Counted from the first letter of the stretch, positions 12,086-27,699 are shown. The stretch: DNA of 64,000 bases from Tipula vernalis (GCA_958295665.1 OY282559.1:124001-188000), one strand, 5' to 3'. Made by a program: numbers and translations. The notes: generated by a model from the letters alone, not told the origin.

Positions 12086-14049
12086 TACAAAAAATTAGTA
12101 TATTTTTAAAGAATATATTGTCACAGCAATTACAGGTCCCGAAACCTATTGATAGAGGTATCAACCATCGTAATCGGACCATTTTAGATTTTTGCCGCCC
12201 AAAAACTTGTGGGCTATAGCACAGTTGATTTTCAATAAAATTGAATTTTCTAATAAATGTTTAGAAATAATCGAGCAATCAAAATGAAAATTGTCACAGC
12301 AATTACAGGTCCCGAAACCTATTGATAGAGGTATCAACCATCGTAATCGGACCATTTTAGATTTTTGCCGCCCAAAAACTTGTGGGCAGCACAGTTGATT
12401 TTCAATAAAATTGAATTTTCTAAGAAATGTTTAGAAATAATCGAGCAATCAAAATGAAAATTGTCACAGCAATTACAGGTCTCAAAACCTATTGATAGAG
12501 GTATCAACCATCGTAATCGGACCATTTTAGATTTTTGCCGCCCAAAAACTTGTGGGCTATGGCACAGTTGATTTTCAATAAAATTGAATTTTCTAATAAA
12601 TGTTTAGAAATAATCGAGCAATCAAAATGAAAATTTTCACAGCAATTACAGGTCTCGAAACCTATTGATAGAGGTATCAACCATCGTAATCGGACCATTT
12701 TAGATTTTTGCCGCCCAAAAACTTGTGGGCTATAGCACAGTTGATTTTCAATAAAATTGAATTTTCTAAGAAATGTTTAGAAATAATCGAGCAATCAAAA
12801 TGAAAATTGTCACAGCAATTACAGGTCTCGAAACCTATTGATAGAGGTATCAACCATCGTAATCGGAGCATTTTAGATTTTTGCCGCCCAAAAACTTGTG
12901 GGCTATAGCACAGTTGATTTTCAATAAAATTGAATTTTCTAATAAATGTTTAGAAATAATCGAGCAATCAAAATGAAAATTGTCACAGCAATTACAGGTC
13001 CCGAAACCTATTGATAGAGGTATCAACCATCGTAATCGGACCATTTTAGATTTTTGCCGCCCAAAAACTTGTGGGCTATAGCACAGTTGATTTTCAATAA
13101 AATTGAATTTTCTAAGAAATGTTTAGAAATAATCGAGCAATCAAAATAAAAATTGTCGCAGCAATTACAGGTCCCGAAAACTATTGATAGAGGTATCAAC
13201 CATCGTAATCGGAGCATTTTAGATTTTTGCCGCCCAAAAACTTGTGGGTATAGCACAGTTGATTTTCAATAAAATTGAATTTTCTAATAAATGTTTAGAA
13301 ATAATCGAGCAATCAAAATGAAAATTGTCACAGCAATTACAGGTACCGAAACCTATTGATAGAGGTATCAACCATCGTAATCGGACCATTTTAGATTTTT
13401 GCCGCCCAAAAACTTGTGGGCAGCACAGTTGATTTTCAATAAAACTGAATTTTCTAAGAAATATTTAGAAATAATCGAGCAATCAAAATGAAAATTGTCA
13501 CAGCAATTACAGGTCCCGAAACCTATTGATAGAGGTATCAACCATCGTAATCGGACCATTTTAGATTTTTGCCGCCCAAAAACTTGTGGGCTATAGCACA
13601 GTTGATTTTCAATAAAATTGAATTTTCTAATAAATGTTTAGAAATAATCGAGCAATCAAAATGAAAATTGTCACAGCAATTACAGGTCCCGAAACCTATT
13701 GATAGAGGTATCAACCATCGTAATCGGACCATTTTAGATTTTTGCCGCCCAAAAACTTGTGGGCTATAGCACAGTTGATTTTCAATAAAATTGAATTTTC
13801 TAAGAAATGTTTAGAAATAATCGAGCAATCAAAATGAAAATTGTCACAGCAATTACAGGTCCCGAAACCTATTGATAGAGGTATCAACCATCGTAATCGG
13901 ACCATTTTAGATTTTTGCCGCCCAAAAACTTGTGGGCTATAGCACAGTTGATTTTCAATAAAATTGAATTTTCTAAGAAATGTTTAGAAATAATCGAGCA
14001 ATCAAAATGAAAATTGTCGCAGCAATTACAGGTCCCGAAACCTATTGAT

Positions 14050-15300
14050 AGAGGTATCAACCATCGTAATCGGACCATTTTAGATTTTTGCGGCCCAAAA
14101 ACTTGTGGGCTATAGCACAGTTGATTTTCAATAAAATTGAATTTTCTAATAAATGTTTAGAAATAATCGAGCAATCAAAATGAAAATTGTCACAGCAATT
14201 ACAGGTCCCGAAACCTATCGATAGAGGTATCAACCATCGTAATCGGAGCATTTTAGATTTTTGCCGCCCAAAAACTTGTGGGCTATGGCACAGTTGATTT
14301 TCAATAAAATTGAATTTTCTAAGAAATGTTTAGAAATAATCGAGCAATCAAAATGAAAATTGTCACAGCAATTACAGGTCCCGAAACCTATTGATAGAGG
14401 TATCAACCATCGTAATCGGACCATTTTAGATTTTTGCCGCCCAAAAACTTGTGGGCAGCACAGTTGATTTTCAATAAAACTGAATTTTCTAAGAAATATT
14501 TAGAAATAATCGAGCAATCAAAATGAAAATTGTCACAGCAATTACAGGTCCCGAAACCTATTGATAGAGGTATCAACCATCGTAATCGGACCATTTTAGA
14601 TTTTTGCCGCCCAAAAACTTGTGGGCTATAGCACAGTTGATTTTCAATAAAATTGAATTTTCTAATAAATGTTTAGAAATAATCGAGCAATCAAAATGAA
14701 AATTGTCACAGCAATTACAGGTCCCGAAACCTATTGATAGAGGTATCAACCATCGTAATCGGAGCATTTTAGATTTTTGCGGCCCAAAAACTTGTGGGCT
14801 ATAGCACAGTTGATTTTCAATAAAATTGAATTTTCTAATAAATGTTTAGAAATAATCGAGCAATCAAAATGAAAATTGTCACAGCAATTACAGGTCCCGA
14901 AACCTATTGATAGAGGTATCAACCATCGTAATCGGAGCATTTTAGATTTTTGCCGCCCAAAAACTTGTGGGCTATGGCACAGTTGATTTTCAATAAAATT
15001 GAATTTTCTAAGAAATGTTTAGAAATAATCGAGCAATCAAAATGAAAATTGTCACAGCAATTACAGGTCCCGAAACCTATTGATAGAGGTATCAACCATC
15101 GTAATCGGACCATTTTAGATTTTTGCCGCCCAAAAACTTGTGGGCAGCACAGTTGATTTTCAATAAAACTGAATTTTCTAAGAAATATTTAGAAATAATC
15201 GAGCAATCAAAATGAAAATTGTCACAGCAATTACAGGTCCCGAAACCTATTGATAGAGGTATCAACCATCGTAATCGGACCATTTTAGATTTTTGCCGCC
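14050..15300 (-). repeat. Four-monomer higher-order repeat, 689 bp
   Basis: Two private markers recur 689 bp apart (three 173-bp units plus one 170-bp unit). The CGGCCC variant is at 14,091 and 14,780. The 3-bp deletion variant GGGCAGCA is at 14,453 and 15,142. Local tandem duplication of a 4-mer block is the simplest reading. Confidence 0.8.
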
Positions 15301-17699
15301 CAAAAACTTGTGGGCTATAGCACAGTTGATTTTCAATAAAATTGAATTTTCTAAGAAATGTTTAGAAATAATCGAGCAATCAAAATGAAAATTGTCACAG
15401 CAATTACAGGTCCCGAAACCTATTGATAGAGGTATCAACCATCGTAATCGGAGCATTTTAGATTTTTGCCGCCCAAAAACTTGTGGGCTATGGCACAGTT
15501 GATTTTCAATAAAATTGAATTTTCTAAGAAATGTTTAGAAATAATCGAGCAATCAAAATGAAAATTGTCACAGCAATTACAGGTCCCGAAACCTATTGAT
15601 AGAGGTATCAACCATCGTAATCGGACCATTTTAGATTTTTGCCGCCCAAAAACTTGTGGGCTATAGCACAGTTGATTTTCAATAAAATTGAATTTTCTAA
15701 GAAATGTTTAGAAATAATCGAGCAATCAAAATGAAAATTGTCACAGCAATTACAGGTCCCGAAACCTATTGATAGAGGTATCAACCATCGTAATCGGACC
15801 ATTTTAGATTTTTGCCGCCCAAAAACTTGTGGGCTATGGCACAGTTGATTTTCAATAAAATTGAATTTTCTAAGAAATGTTTAGAAATAATCGAGCAATC
15901 AAAATGAAAATTGTCACAGCAATTACAGGTCCCGAAACCTATTGATAGAGGTATCAACCATCGTAATCGGAGCATTTTAGATTTTTGCCGCCCAAAAACT
16001 TGTGGGCTATAGCACAGTTGATTTTCAATAAAATTGAATTTTCTAATAAATGTTTAGAAATAATCGAGCAATCAAAATGAAAATTGTCACAGCAATTACA
16101 GGTCCCGAAACCTATTGATAGAGGTATCAACCATCGTAATCGGAGCATTTTAGATTTTTGCCGCCCAAAAACTTGTGGGCTATAGCACAGTTGATTTTCA
16201 ATAAAATTGATTTTTCTAAGAAATGTTTAGAAATAATCGAGCAATCAAAATGAAAATTGTCACAGCAATTACAGGTCCCGAAACCTATTGATAGAGGTAT
16301 CAACCATCGTAATCGGACCATTTTAGATTTTTGCCGCCCAAAAACTTGTGGGCTATAGCACAGTTGATTTTCAATAAAATTGAATTTTCTAAGAAATGTT
16401 TAGAAATAATCGAGCAATCAAAATGAAAATTGTCACAGCAATTACAGGTCCCGAAACCTATTGATAGAGGTATCAACCATCGTAATCGGAGCATTTTAGA
16501 TTTTTGCCGCCCAAAAACTTGTGGGCTATAGCACAGTTGATTTTCAATAAAATTGAATTTTCTAAGAAATGTTTAGAAATAATCGAGCAATCAAAATGAA
16601 AATTGTCACAGAAATTACAGGTCCCGAAACCTATTGATAGAGGTATCAACCATCGTAATCGGACCATTTTAGATTTTTGCCGCCCAAAAACTAGTAGGCT
16701 ATGGCACAGTTGATTTTCAATAAAATTGAATTTTCTAAGAAATGTTTAGAAATAATCGAGCAATCAAAATGAAAATTGTCACAGCAATTACAGGTCCCGA
16801 AACCTATTGATAGAGGTATCAACCATCGTAATCGGACCATTTTAGATTTTTGCCGCCCAAAAACTTGTGGGCTATAGCACAGTTGATTTTCAATAAAATT
16901 GAATTTTCTAATAAATGTTTAGAAATAATCGAGCAATCAAAATGAAAATTGTCACAGCAATTACAGGTCCCGAAACCTATTGATAGAGGTATCAACCATC
17001 GTAATTGGACCATTTTAGATTTTTGCCGCCCAAAAACTTGTGGGCTATGGCACAGTTGATTTTCAATAAAATTGAATTTTCTAATAAATGTTTAGAAATA
17101 ATCGAGCAATCAAAATGAAAATTGTCACAGCAATTACAGGTCCCGAAACCTATTGATAGAGGTATCAACCATCGTAATCGGACCATTTTAGATTTTTGCC
17201 GCCCAAAAACTTGTGGGCTATGGCACAGTTGATTTTCAATAAAATTGAATTTTCTAATAAATGTTTAGAAATAATCGAGCAATCAAAATGAAAATTGTCA
17301 CAGCAATTACAGGTCCCGAAACCTATTGATAGAGGTATCAACCATCGTAATCGGACCATTTTAGATTTTTGCCGCCCAAAAACGTGTGGGCTATAGCACA
17401 GTTGATTTTCAATAAAATTGAATTTTCTAATAAATGTTTAGAAATAATCGAGCAATCAAAATGAAAATTGTCGCAGCAATTACAGGTCCCGAAACCTATT
17501 GATAGAGGTATCAACCATCGTAATCGGACCATTTTAGATTTTTGCCGCCCAAAAACTTGTGGGCTATAGCACAGTTGATTTTCAATAAAATTGAATTTTC
17601 TAAGAAATGTTTAGAAATAATCGAGCAATCAAAATAAAAATTGTCACAGCAATTACAGGTCCCGAAACCTATTGATAGAGGTATCAACCATCGTAATCG

Positions 17700-19720
17700 G
17701 ACCATTTTAGATTTTTGCAGCTCAAAAACTTGTGGGCTATGGCACAGTTGATTTTCAATAAAATTGAATTTTCTAATAAATGTTTAGAAATAATCGAGCA
17801 ATCAAAATGAAAATTGTCACAGCAATTACAGGTCCCGAAACCTATTGATAGAGGTATCAACCATCGTAATCGGAGCATTTTAGATTTTTGCCGCCCAAAA
17901 ACTTGTGGGCTATAGCACAGTTGATTTTCAATAAAATTGAATTTTCTAAGAAATGTTTAGAAATAATCGAGCAATCAAAATGAAAATTGTCACAGCAATT
18001 ACAGGTTCCGAAACTTATTGATAGAGATATCAAAAAACGTAATCGGACCATTTTAGATTTTTGCCGCCCAAAAACTTGTGGGCTATAGCACAGTTGATTT
18101 TCAATAAAATTGAATTTTCTAAGAAATGCTTAGAAATAATCGAGCAATCAAAATGAAAATTGTCACAGCAATTACAGGTCCCGAAACCTATTGATAGAGG
18201 TATCAACCATCGTAATCGGAGCATTTTAGATTTTTGCCGCCCAAAAACTTGTGGGCTATGGCACAGTTGATTTTCAATAAAATTGAATTTTCTAATAAAT
18301 GTTTAGAAATAATCGAGCAATCAAAATAAAAATTGTCGCAGCAATTACAGGTCCCGAAACCTATTGATAGAGGTATCAACCATCGTAATCGGAGCATTTT
18401 AGATTTTTGCCGCCCAAAAACTTGTGGGCTATAATAGAACAGTTGATTTTCAATAAAATTGAATTTTCTAATAAATGTTTAGAAATAATCGAGCAATCAA
18501 AATGAAAATTGTCACAGCAATTACAGGTCCCGAAACCTATTGATAGAGGTATCAACCATCGTAATCGGACCATTTTAGATTTTTGCCGCCCAAAAACTTG
18601 TGGGCTATAGCACAGTTGATTTTCAATAAAATTGAATTTTCTAATAAATGTTTAGAAATAATCGAGCAATCAAAATGAAAATTGTCACAGCAATTACAGG
18701 TCCCGAAACCTATTGATAGAGGTATCAACCATCGTAATCGGAGCATTTTAGATTTTTGCCGCCCAAAAACTTGTTGGCTATAGCACAGTTGACTTTCAAT
18801 AAAATTGAATTTTCTAAGAAATGATAAGAAATAATCGAGCAATCAAAATGAAAATTGTCACAGCAATTACAGGTCCCGAAACCTATTGATAGAGGTATCA
18901 ACAATCGTAATCGGACCATTTTAGATTTTTGCCGCCCAAAAACTTGTTCGTTGATTTTCAATAAAATTGAATTTTCTAATAAATGTTTAGAAATAATCGA
19001 GCAATCAAAATGAAAATTGTCACAGCAATTACAGGTCCCGAAACCTATTGATAGAGGTATCAACCATCGTAATCGGACCATTTTAGATTTTTGCCGCCCA
19101 AAAACTTGTGGGCTATGGCACAGTTGATTTTCAATAAAATTGAATTTTCTAATAAATGTTTAGAAATAATCGAGCAATCAAAATGAAAATTGTCACAGCA
19201 ATTACAGGTCCCGAAACCTATGATAGAGATATCAACCATCGTAATCGGACCATTTTAGATTTTTGCCGCCCAAAAACTTGTGGGCTATAGCACAGTTAAT
19301 TTTCAATAAAATTGAATTTTCTAATAAATGTTTAGAAATAATCGAGCAATCAAAATGAAAATTGTCACAGCAATTACAGGTCCCGAAACCTATTGATAGA
19401 GGTATCAACCATCGTAATCGGACCATTTTAGATTTTTGCCGCCCAAAAACTTGTGGGCTATAGCACAGTTCATTTTCAATCAAATTGAATTTTCTAATAA
19501 ATGTTTAGAAATAATCGAGCAATCAAAATGAAAATTGTCACAGCAATTAGACGTCTCGAAACCTATTGATAGAGGTATCAACCATCGTAATCGGACCATT
19601 TTAGATTTTTGCCGCCCAAAAACTTGTGGGCTATAGCACAGTTGATTTTCAATAAAATTGAATTTTCTAAGAAATGTTTATAAATAATCGAGCAATCAAA
19701 ATGAATATTGTCACAGCAAT
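17700..19720 (-). repeat. Degenerate island inside the left array
   Basis: Irregular monomers are clustered here and nowhere else in the left arm at this density. Examples are GCAGCTC at about 17,718 and CAAAAAACG replacing CAACCATCG at about 18,031. A 3-bp insertion makes a 176-bp unit at about 18,433. ATGATAAGA is at about 18,823. An 11-bp net deletion (CTTGTTCGTTG, about 18,946) makes a 162-bp unit. A 1-bp deletion is at about 19,218, with TTAGACGTCTCG at 19,548 and AATATTG at 19,704. Phase is kept on both sides. Confidence 0.75.
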
Positions 19721-22700
19721 TACAGGTCCCGAAACCTATTGATAGAGGTATCAACCATCGTAATCGGAGCATTTTAGATTTTTGCCGCCCAAAAACTTGT
19801 GGGCTATGGCACAGTTGATTTTCAATAAAATTGAATTTTCTAATAAATGTTTAGAAATAATCGAGCAATCAAAATGAAAATTGTCACAGCAATTACAGGT
19901 CCCGAAACCTATTGATAGAGGTATCAACCATCGTAATCGGACCATTTTAGATTTTTGCCGCCCAAATCTTGTGGGCTATAGCACAGTTGATTTTCAATAA
20001 AATTGAATTTTCTAAGAAATGTTTAGAAATAATCGAGCAATCAAAATGAAAATTGTCACAGCAATTACAGGTCCCGAAACCTATTGATAGAGGTATCAAC
20101 CATCGTAATCGGAGCATTTTAGATTTTTGCCGCCCAAAAACTTGTGGGCTATAGCACAGTTGATTTTCAATAAAATTGAATTTTCTAATAAATGTTTCGA
20201 AATAATCGAGCAATCAAAATGAAAATTGTCACAGCAATTACAGGTCCCGAAACCTATTGATAGAGGTATCAACCATCGTAATCGGACCATTTTAGATTTT
20301 TGCCGCCCAAAAACTTGTGGGCTATGGCACAGTTGATTTTCAATAAAATTGAATTTTCTAATAAATGTTTAGAAATAATCGAGCAATCAAAATGAAAATT
20401 GTCACAGCAATTACAGGTCCCGAAACCTATTGATAGAGGTATCAACCATCGTAATCGGACCATTTTAGATTTTTGCCGCCCAAAAACTTGTGGCCTATAG
20501 CACAGTTGATTTTCAATAAAATTGAATTTTCTAAGAAATGTTTAGAAATAATCGAGCAATCAAAATGAAAATTGTCGCAGCAATTACAGGTCCCGAAACC
20601 TATTGATAGAGGTATCAACCATCGTAATCGGAGCATTTTAGATTTTTGCCGCCCAAAAACTTGTGGGCTATAGCACAGTTGATTTTCAATAAAATTGAAT
20701 TTTCTAATAAATGTTTAGAAATAATCGAGCAATCAAAATGAAAATTGTCACAGCAATTACAGGTCCCGAAACCTATTTATAGAGGTATCAACCATCGTAA
20801 TCGGAGCATTTTAGATTTTTGCCGCCCAAAAACTTGTGGGCTATAGCACAGTTGATTTTCAATAAAATTGAATTTTCTAATAAATGTTTAGAAATAATCG
20901 AGCAATCAAAATGAAAATTGTCACAGCAATTACAGGTCCCGAAACCTATTGATAGAGGTATCAACCATCGTAATCGGACCATTTTAGATTTTTGCCGCCC
21001 AAAAACTTGTGGGCTATAGCACAGTTGATTTTCAATAAAATTGAATTTTCTAATAAATGTTTAGAAATAATCGAGCAATCAAAATGAAAATTGTCACAGC
21101 AATTACAGGTCCCGAAACCTATTGATAGAGGTATCAACCATCGTAATCGGACCATTTTAGATTTTTGCCGCCCAAAAACTTGTGGGCTATAGCACAGTTG
21201 ATTTTCAATGAAATTGAATTTTCTAAGAAATGTTTAGAAATAATCGAGCAATCAAAATGAAAATTGTCACAGCAATTACAGGTCTCGAAACCTATTGATA
21301 GAGGTATCAACCATCGTAATCGGAGCATTTTAGATTTTTGCCGCCCAAAAACTTGTGGGCTATAGCACAGTTGATTTTCAATAAAATTGAATTTTCTAAG
21401 AAATGTTTAGAAATAATCGAGCAATCAAAATGAAAATTGTCACAGCAATTACAGGTCCCGAAACCTATTGATAGAGGTATCAACCATCGTAATCGGAGCA
21501 TTTTAGATTTTTGCCGCCCAAAAACTTGTGGGCTATAGCACAGTTGATTTTCAATAAAATTGAATTTTCTAATAAATGTTTAGAAATAATCGAGCAATCA
21601 AAATGAAAATTGTCACAGCAATTACAGGTCCCGAAACCTATTGATAGAGATATCAACCATCGTAATCGGACCATTTTAGATTTTTGCCGCCCAAAAACTT
21701 GTGGGCTATAGCACAGTTGATTTTCAATAAAATTGAATTTTCTAAGAAATGTTTAGAAATAATCGAGCAATCAAAATGAAAATTGTCACAGCAATTACAG
21801 GTCCCGAAACCTATTGATAGAGGTATCAACCATCGTAATCGGACCATTTTAGATTTTTGCCGCCCAAAAACTTGTGGGCTATAGCACAGTTGATTTTCAA
21901 TCAAATTGAATTTTCTAAGAAATGTTTAGAAATAATCGAGCAATCAAAATGAAAATTGTCACAGCAATTACAGGTCTCGAAACCTATTGATAGAGGTATC
22001 AACCATCGTAATCGGACCATTTTAGATTTTTGCCGCCCAAAAACTTGTGGGCTATAGCACAGTTGATTTTCATTAAAATTGAATTTTCTAATAAATGTTT
22101 AGAAATAATCGAGCAATCAAAATGAAAATTGTCACAGCAATTACAGGTCCCGAAACTAATTGATAGAGGTATCAACCATCGTAATCGGACCATTTTAGAT
22201 TTTTGCCGCCCAAAAACTTGTGGGCTATAGCACAGTTGATTTTCAATAAAATTGAATTTTCTAAGAAATGTTTAGAAATAATCGAGCAATCAAAATGAAA
22301 ATTGTCACAGCAATTACAGTCCCGAAACCTATTGATAGAGGTATCAACCATCGTAATCGGACCATTTTAGATTTTTGCCGCCCAAAAATTTGTGGGCTAT
22401 GGCACAGTTGATTTTCAATAAAATTGAATTTTCTAAGAAATGTTTAGAAATAATCGAGCAATCAAAATGAAAATTGTCACAGCAATTACAGGTCCCGAAA
22501 CCTATTGATAGAGGTATCAACCATCGTAATCGGACCATTTTAGATTTTTGCCGCCCAAAAACTTGTGGGCTATAGCACAGTTGATTTTCAATAAAATTGA
22601 ATTTTCTAAGAAATGTTTAGAAATAATCGAGCAATCAAAATGAAAATTGTCACAGCAATTACAGGTCCCGAAACCTATTGATAGAGGTATCAACCATCGT

Positions 22701-25700
22701 AATCGGAGCATTTTAGATTTTTGCCGCCCAAAAACTTGTGGGCTATGGCACAGTTGATTTTCAATAAAATTGAATTTTCTAAGAAATGTTTAGAAATAAT
22801 CGAGCAATCAAAATGAAAATTGTCACAGCAATTACAGGTCCCGAAACCTATTGATAGAGGTATCAACCATCGTAATCGGACCATTTTAGATTTTTGCCGC
22901 CCAAATCTTGTGGGCTATACAACAGTTGATTTTCAATAAAAATGAATTTTCTAAGAAATGTTTAGAAATAATCGAGCAATCAAAATGAAAATTGTCACAG
23001 CAATTACAGGTCCCGAAACCTATTGATAGAGGTATCAACCATCGTAATCGGACCATTTTAGATTTTTGCCGCCCAAAAACTTGTAGGCTATAGCACAGTT
23101 GATTTTCAATAAAATTGAATTTTCTAATAAATGTTTAGAAATAATCGAGCAATCAAAATGAAAATTGTCACAGCAATTACAGGTCCCGAAACCTATTGAT
23201 AGAGGTATCAACCATCGTAATCGGACCATTTTAGATTTTTGCCGCCCAAAAACTTGTGGGCTATGGCACAGTTGATTTTCAATAAAATTGAATTTTCTAA
23301 GAAATGTTTAGAAATAATCGAGCAATCAAAATGAAAATTGTCACAGCAATTACAGGTCCCGAAACCTATTGATAGAGGTATCAACCATCGTAATCGGAGC
23401 ATTTTAGATTTTTGCCGCCCAAAAATTGTGGGCTATAGCACAGTTGATTTTCAATAAAATTGAATTTTCTAAGAAATGTTTAGAAATAATCGAGCAATCA
23501 AAATGAAAATTGTCACAGCAATTACAGGTCCCGAAACCTATTGATAGAGGTATCAACCATCGTAATCGGAGCATTTTAGATTTTTGCCGCCCAAAAACTT
23601 GTGGGCTATGGCACAGTTGATTTTCAATAAAATTGAATTTTCTAAGAAATGTTTAGAAATAATCGAGCAATCAAAATGAAAATTGTCACAGCAATTACAG
23701 GTCCCGAAACCTATTGATAGAGGTATCAACCATCGTAATCGGACCATTTTAGATTTTTACCGCCCAAAAACTTGTGGGCTATAGCACAGTTGATTTTCAA
23801 TAAAATTGAATTTTCTAAGAAATGTTTAGAAATAATCGAGCAATCAAAATGAAAATTGTCGCAGCAATTACAGGTCCCGAAACCTATTGATAGAGGTATC
23901 AACCATCGTAATCGGAGCATTTTAGATTTTTGCCGCCCAAAAACTTGTGGGCTATGGCACAGTTGATTTTCAATAAAATTGAATTTTCTAATAAATGTTT
24001 AGAAATAATCGAGCAATCAAAATGAAAATTGTCACAGCAATTACAGGTCCCGAAACCTATTGATAGAGGTATCAACCATCGTAATCGGACCATTTTAGAT
24101 TTTTGCCGCCCAAAAACTTGTGGGCTATAGCACAGTTGATTTTCAATAAAATTGAATTTTCTAAGAAATGTTTAGAAATAATCGAGCAATCAAAATGAAA
24201 ATTGTCGCAGCAATTACAGGTCCCGAAACCTATTGATAGAGGTATCAACCATCGTAATCGGAGCATTTTAGATTTTTGCCGCCCAAAAACTTGTGGGCTA
24301 TAGCACAGTTGATTTTCAATAAAATTGAATTTTCTAATAAATGTTTAGAAATAATCGAGCAATCAAAATGAAAATTGTCACAGCAATTACAGGTCCCGAA
24401 ACCTATTGATAGAGGTATCAACCATCGTAATCGGACCATTTTAGATTTTTGCCGCCCAAAAACTTGTGGGCTATAGCACAGTTGATTTTCAATAAAATTG
24501 AATTTTCTAATAAATGTTTAGAAATAATCGAGCAATCAAAATGAAAATTGTCACAGCAATTACAGGTCCCGAAACCTATTGATAGAGGTATCAACCATCG
24601 TAATCGGACCATTTTAGATTTTTGCCGCCCAAAAACTTGTGGGCTATGGCACAGTTGATTTTCAATAAAATTGAATTTTCTAAGAAATGTTTAGAAATAA
24701 TCGAGCAATCAAAATGAAAATTGTCACAGCAATTACAGGTCCCGAAACCTATTGATAGAGGTATCAACCATCGTAATCGGACCATTTTAGATTTTTGCCG
24801 CCCAAAAACTTGTGGGCTATAGCACAGTTGATTTTTAATAAAATTGAATTTTCTAAGAAATGTTTAGAAATAATCGAGCAATCAAAATGAAAATTGTCAC
24901 AGCAATTACAGGTCCCGAAACCTATTGATAGAGGTATCAACCATCGTAATCGGACCATTTTAGATTTTTGCCGCCCAAAAACTTGTGGGCTATGGCACAG
25001 TTGATTTTCAATAAAATTGAATTTTCTAAGAATTGTTTAGAAATAATCGAGCAATCAAAATGAAAATTGTCATAGCAATTACAGGTCCCGAAACCTATTG
25101 ATAGAGGTATCAACCATCGTAATCGGACCATTTTAGATTTTTACCGCCCAAAAACTTGTGGGCTATAGCACAGTTGATTTTCAATAAAATTGAATTTTCT
25201 AATAAATGTTTAGAAATAATCGAGCAATCAAAATGAAAATTGTCGCAGCAATTACAGGTCCCGAAACCTATTGATAGAGGTATCAACCATCGTAATCGGA
25301 GCATTTTAGATTTTTGCCGCCCAAAAACTTGTGGGCTATAGCACAGTTGATTTTCAATAAAATTGAATTTTCTAATAAATGTTTAGAAATAATCGAGCAA
25401 TCAAAATGAAAATTGTCACAGCAATTACAGGTCCCGAAACCTATTGATAGAGGTATCAACCATCGTAATCGGACCATTTTAGATTTTTGCCGCCCAAAAA
25501 CTTGTGGGCTATAGCACAGTTGATTTTCAATAAAATTGAATTTTCTAAGAAATGTTTAGAAATAATCGAGCAATCAAAATGAAAATTGTCGCAGCAATTA
25601 CAGGTCCCGAAACCTATTGATAGAGGTATCAACCATCGTAATCGGAGCATTTTAGATTTTTGCCGCCCAAAAACTTGTGGGCTATAGCACAGTTGATTTT

Positions 25701-27699
25701 CAATAAAATTGAATTTTCTAATAAATGTTTAGAAATAATCGAGCAATCAAAATGAAAATTGTCACAGCAATTACAGGTCCCGAAACCTATTGATAGAGGT
25801 ATCAACCATCGTAATCGGAGCATTTTAGATTTTTGCCGCCCAAAAACTTGTGGGCTATAGCACAGTTGATTTTCAATAAAATTGAATTTTCTAAGAAATG
25901 TTTAGAAATAATCGAGCAATCAAAATGAAAATTGTCACAGCAATTACAGGTCCCGAAACCTATTGATAGAGGTATCAACCATCGTAATCGGACCATTTTA
26001 GATTTTTGCCGCCCAAAAACTTGTGGGCTATAGCACAGTTGATTTTCAATAAAATTGAATTTTCTAATAAATGTTTAGAAATAATCGAGCAATCAAAATG
26101 AAAATTGTCACAGCAATTACAGGTCCCGAAACCTATTGATAGAGGTATCAACCATCGTAATCGGACCATTTTAGATTTTTGCCGCCCAAAAACTTGTGGG
26201 CTATAGCACAGTTGATTTTCAATAAAATTGAATTTTCTAAGAAATGTTTAGAAATAATCGAGCAATCAAAATGAAAATTGTCGCAGCAATTACAGGTCCC
26301 GAAACCTATTGATAGAGGTATCAACCATCGTAATCGGAGCATTTTAGATTTTTGCGGCCCAAAAACTTGTGGGCTATAGCACAGTTGATTTTCAATAAAA
26401 TTGAATTTTCTAATAAATGTTTAGAAATAATCGAGCAATCAAAATTAAAATTGTTACAGCAATTACAGGTCCCGAAACCTATTGATAGAGGTATCAACCA
26501 TCGTAATCGGACCATTTTAGATTTTTGCCGCCCAAAAACTTGTGGGCTATGGCACAGTTGATTTTCATTAAAATTGAATTTTTTAAGAAATGTTTAGAAA
26601 TAATCGAGCAATCAAAATGAAAATTGTCACAGCAATTACAGGTCTCGAAACCTATTAATAGAGGTATCAACCATCGTAATCGGACCATTTTAGATTTTTG
26701 CCGCCCAAAAACTTGTGGGCTATAGCACAGTTGATTTTCAATAAAATTGAATTTTCTAATAAATGTTTAGAAATAATCGAGCAATCAAAATGAAAATTGT
26801 CACAGCAATTACAGGTCCCGAAACCTATTGATAGAGGTATCAACCATCGTAATCGGACCATTTTAGATTTTTGCCGCCCAAAAACTTGTGGGCTATGGCA
26901 CAGTTGATTTTCAATAAAATTGAATTTTCTAAGAAATGTTTAGAAATAATCGAGCAATCAAAATGAAAATTGTCACAGCAATTACAGGTCCCGAAACCTA
27001 TTGATAGAGGTATCAACCATCGTAATCGGACCATTTTAGATTTTTGCCGCCCAAAAACTTGTGGGCTATAGCACAGTTGATTTTCAATAAAATTGAATTT
27101 TCTAATAAATGTTTAGAAATAATCGAGCAATCAAAATGAAAATTGTCACAGCAATTACAGGTCCCGAAACCTATTGATAGAGGTATCAACCATCGTAATC
27201 GGACCATTTTAGATTTTTGCCGCCCAAAAACTTGTGGGCTATAGCACAGTTGATTTTCAATAAAATTGAATTTTCTAATAAATGTTTAGAAATAATCGAG
27301 CAATCAAAATGAAAATTGTCACAGCAATTACAGGTCCCGAAACCTATTGATAGAGGTATCAACCATCGCAATCGGAGCATTTTAGATTTTTGCGGCCCAA
27401 AAACTTGTGGGCTATAGCACAGTTGATTTTCAATAAAATTCAATTTTCTAATAAATGTTTAGAAATAATCGAGCAATCAAAATGAAAATTGTCACAGCAA
27501 CTACAGGTCCCGAAACCTATTGATAGAGGTATCAACCATCGTAATCGGACCATTTTAGATTTTTGCCGCCCAAAAACTTGTGGGCTATAGCACAGTTGAT
27601 TTTCAATAAAATTGAATTTTCTAAGAAATGTTTAGAAATAATCGAGCAATCAAAATGAAAATTGTCACAGCAATTACAGGTCCCGAAACCTATTGATAG

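Noticed and set aside
26352..26561. Opposite-strand open frames of 61-69 codons in some monomers (PPKNLWAIAQLIF type)
   Set aside because: They appear only in units where a local substitution removes a stop, so they are antisense by-products of the satellite.
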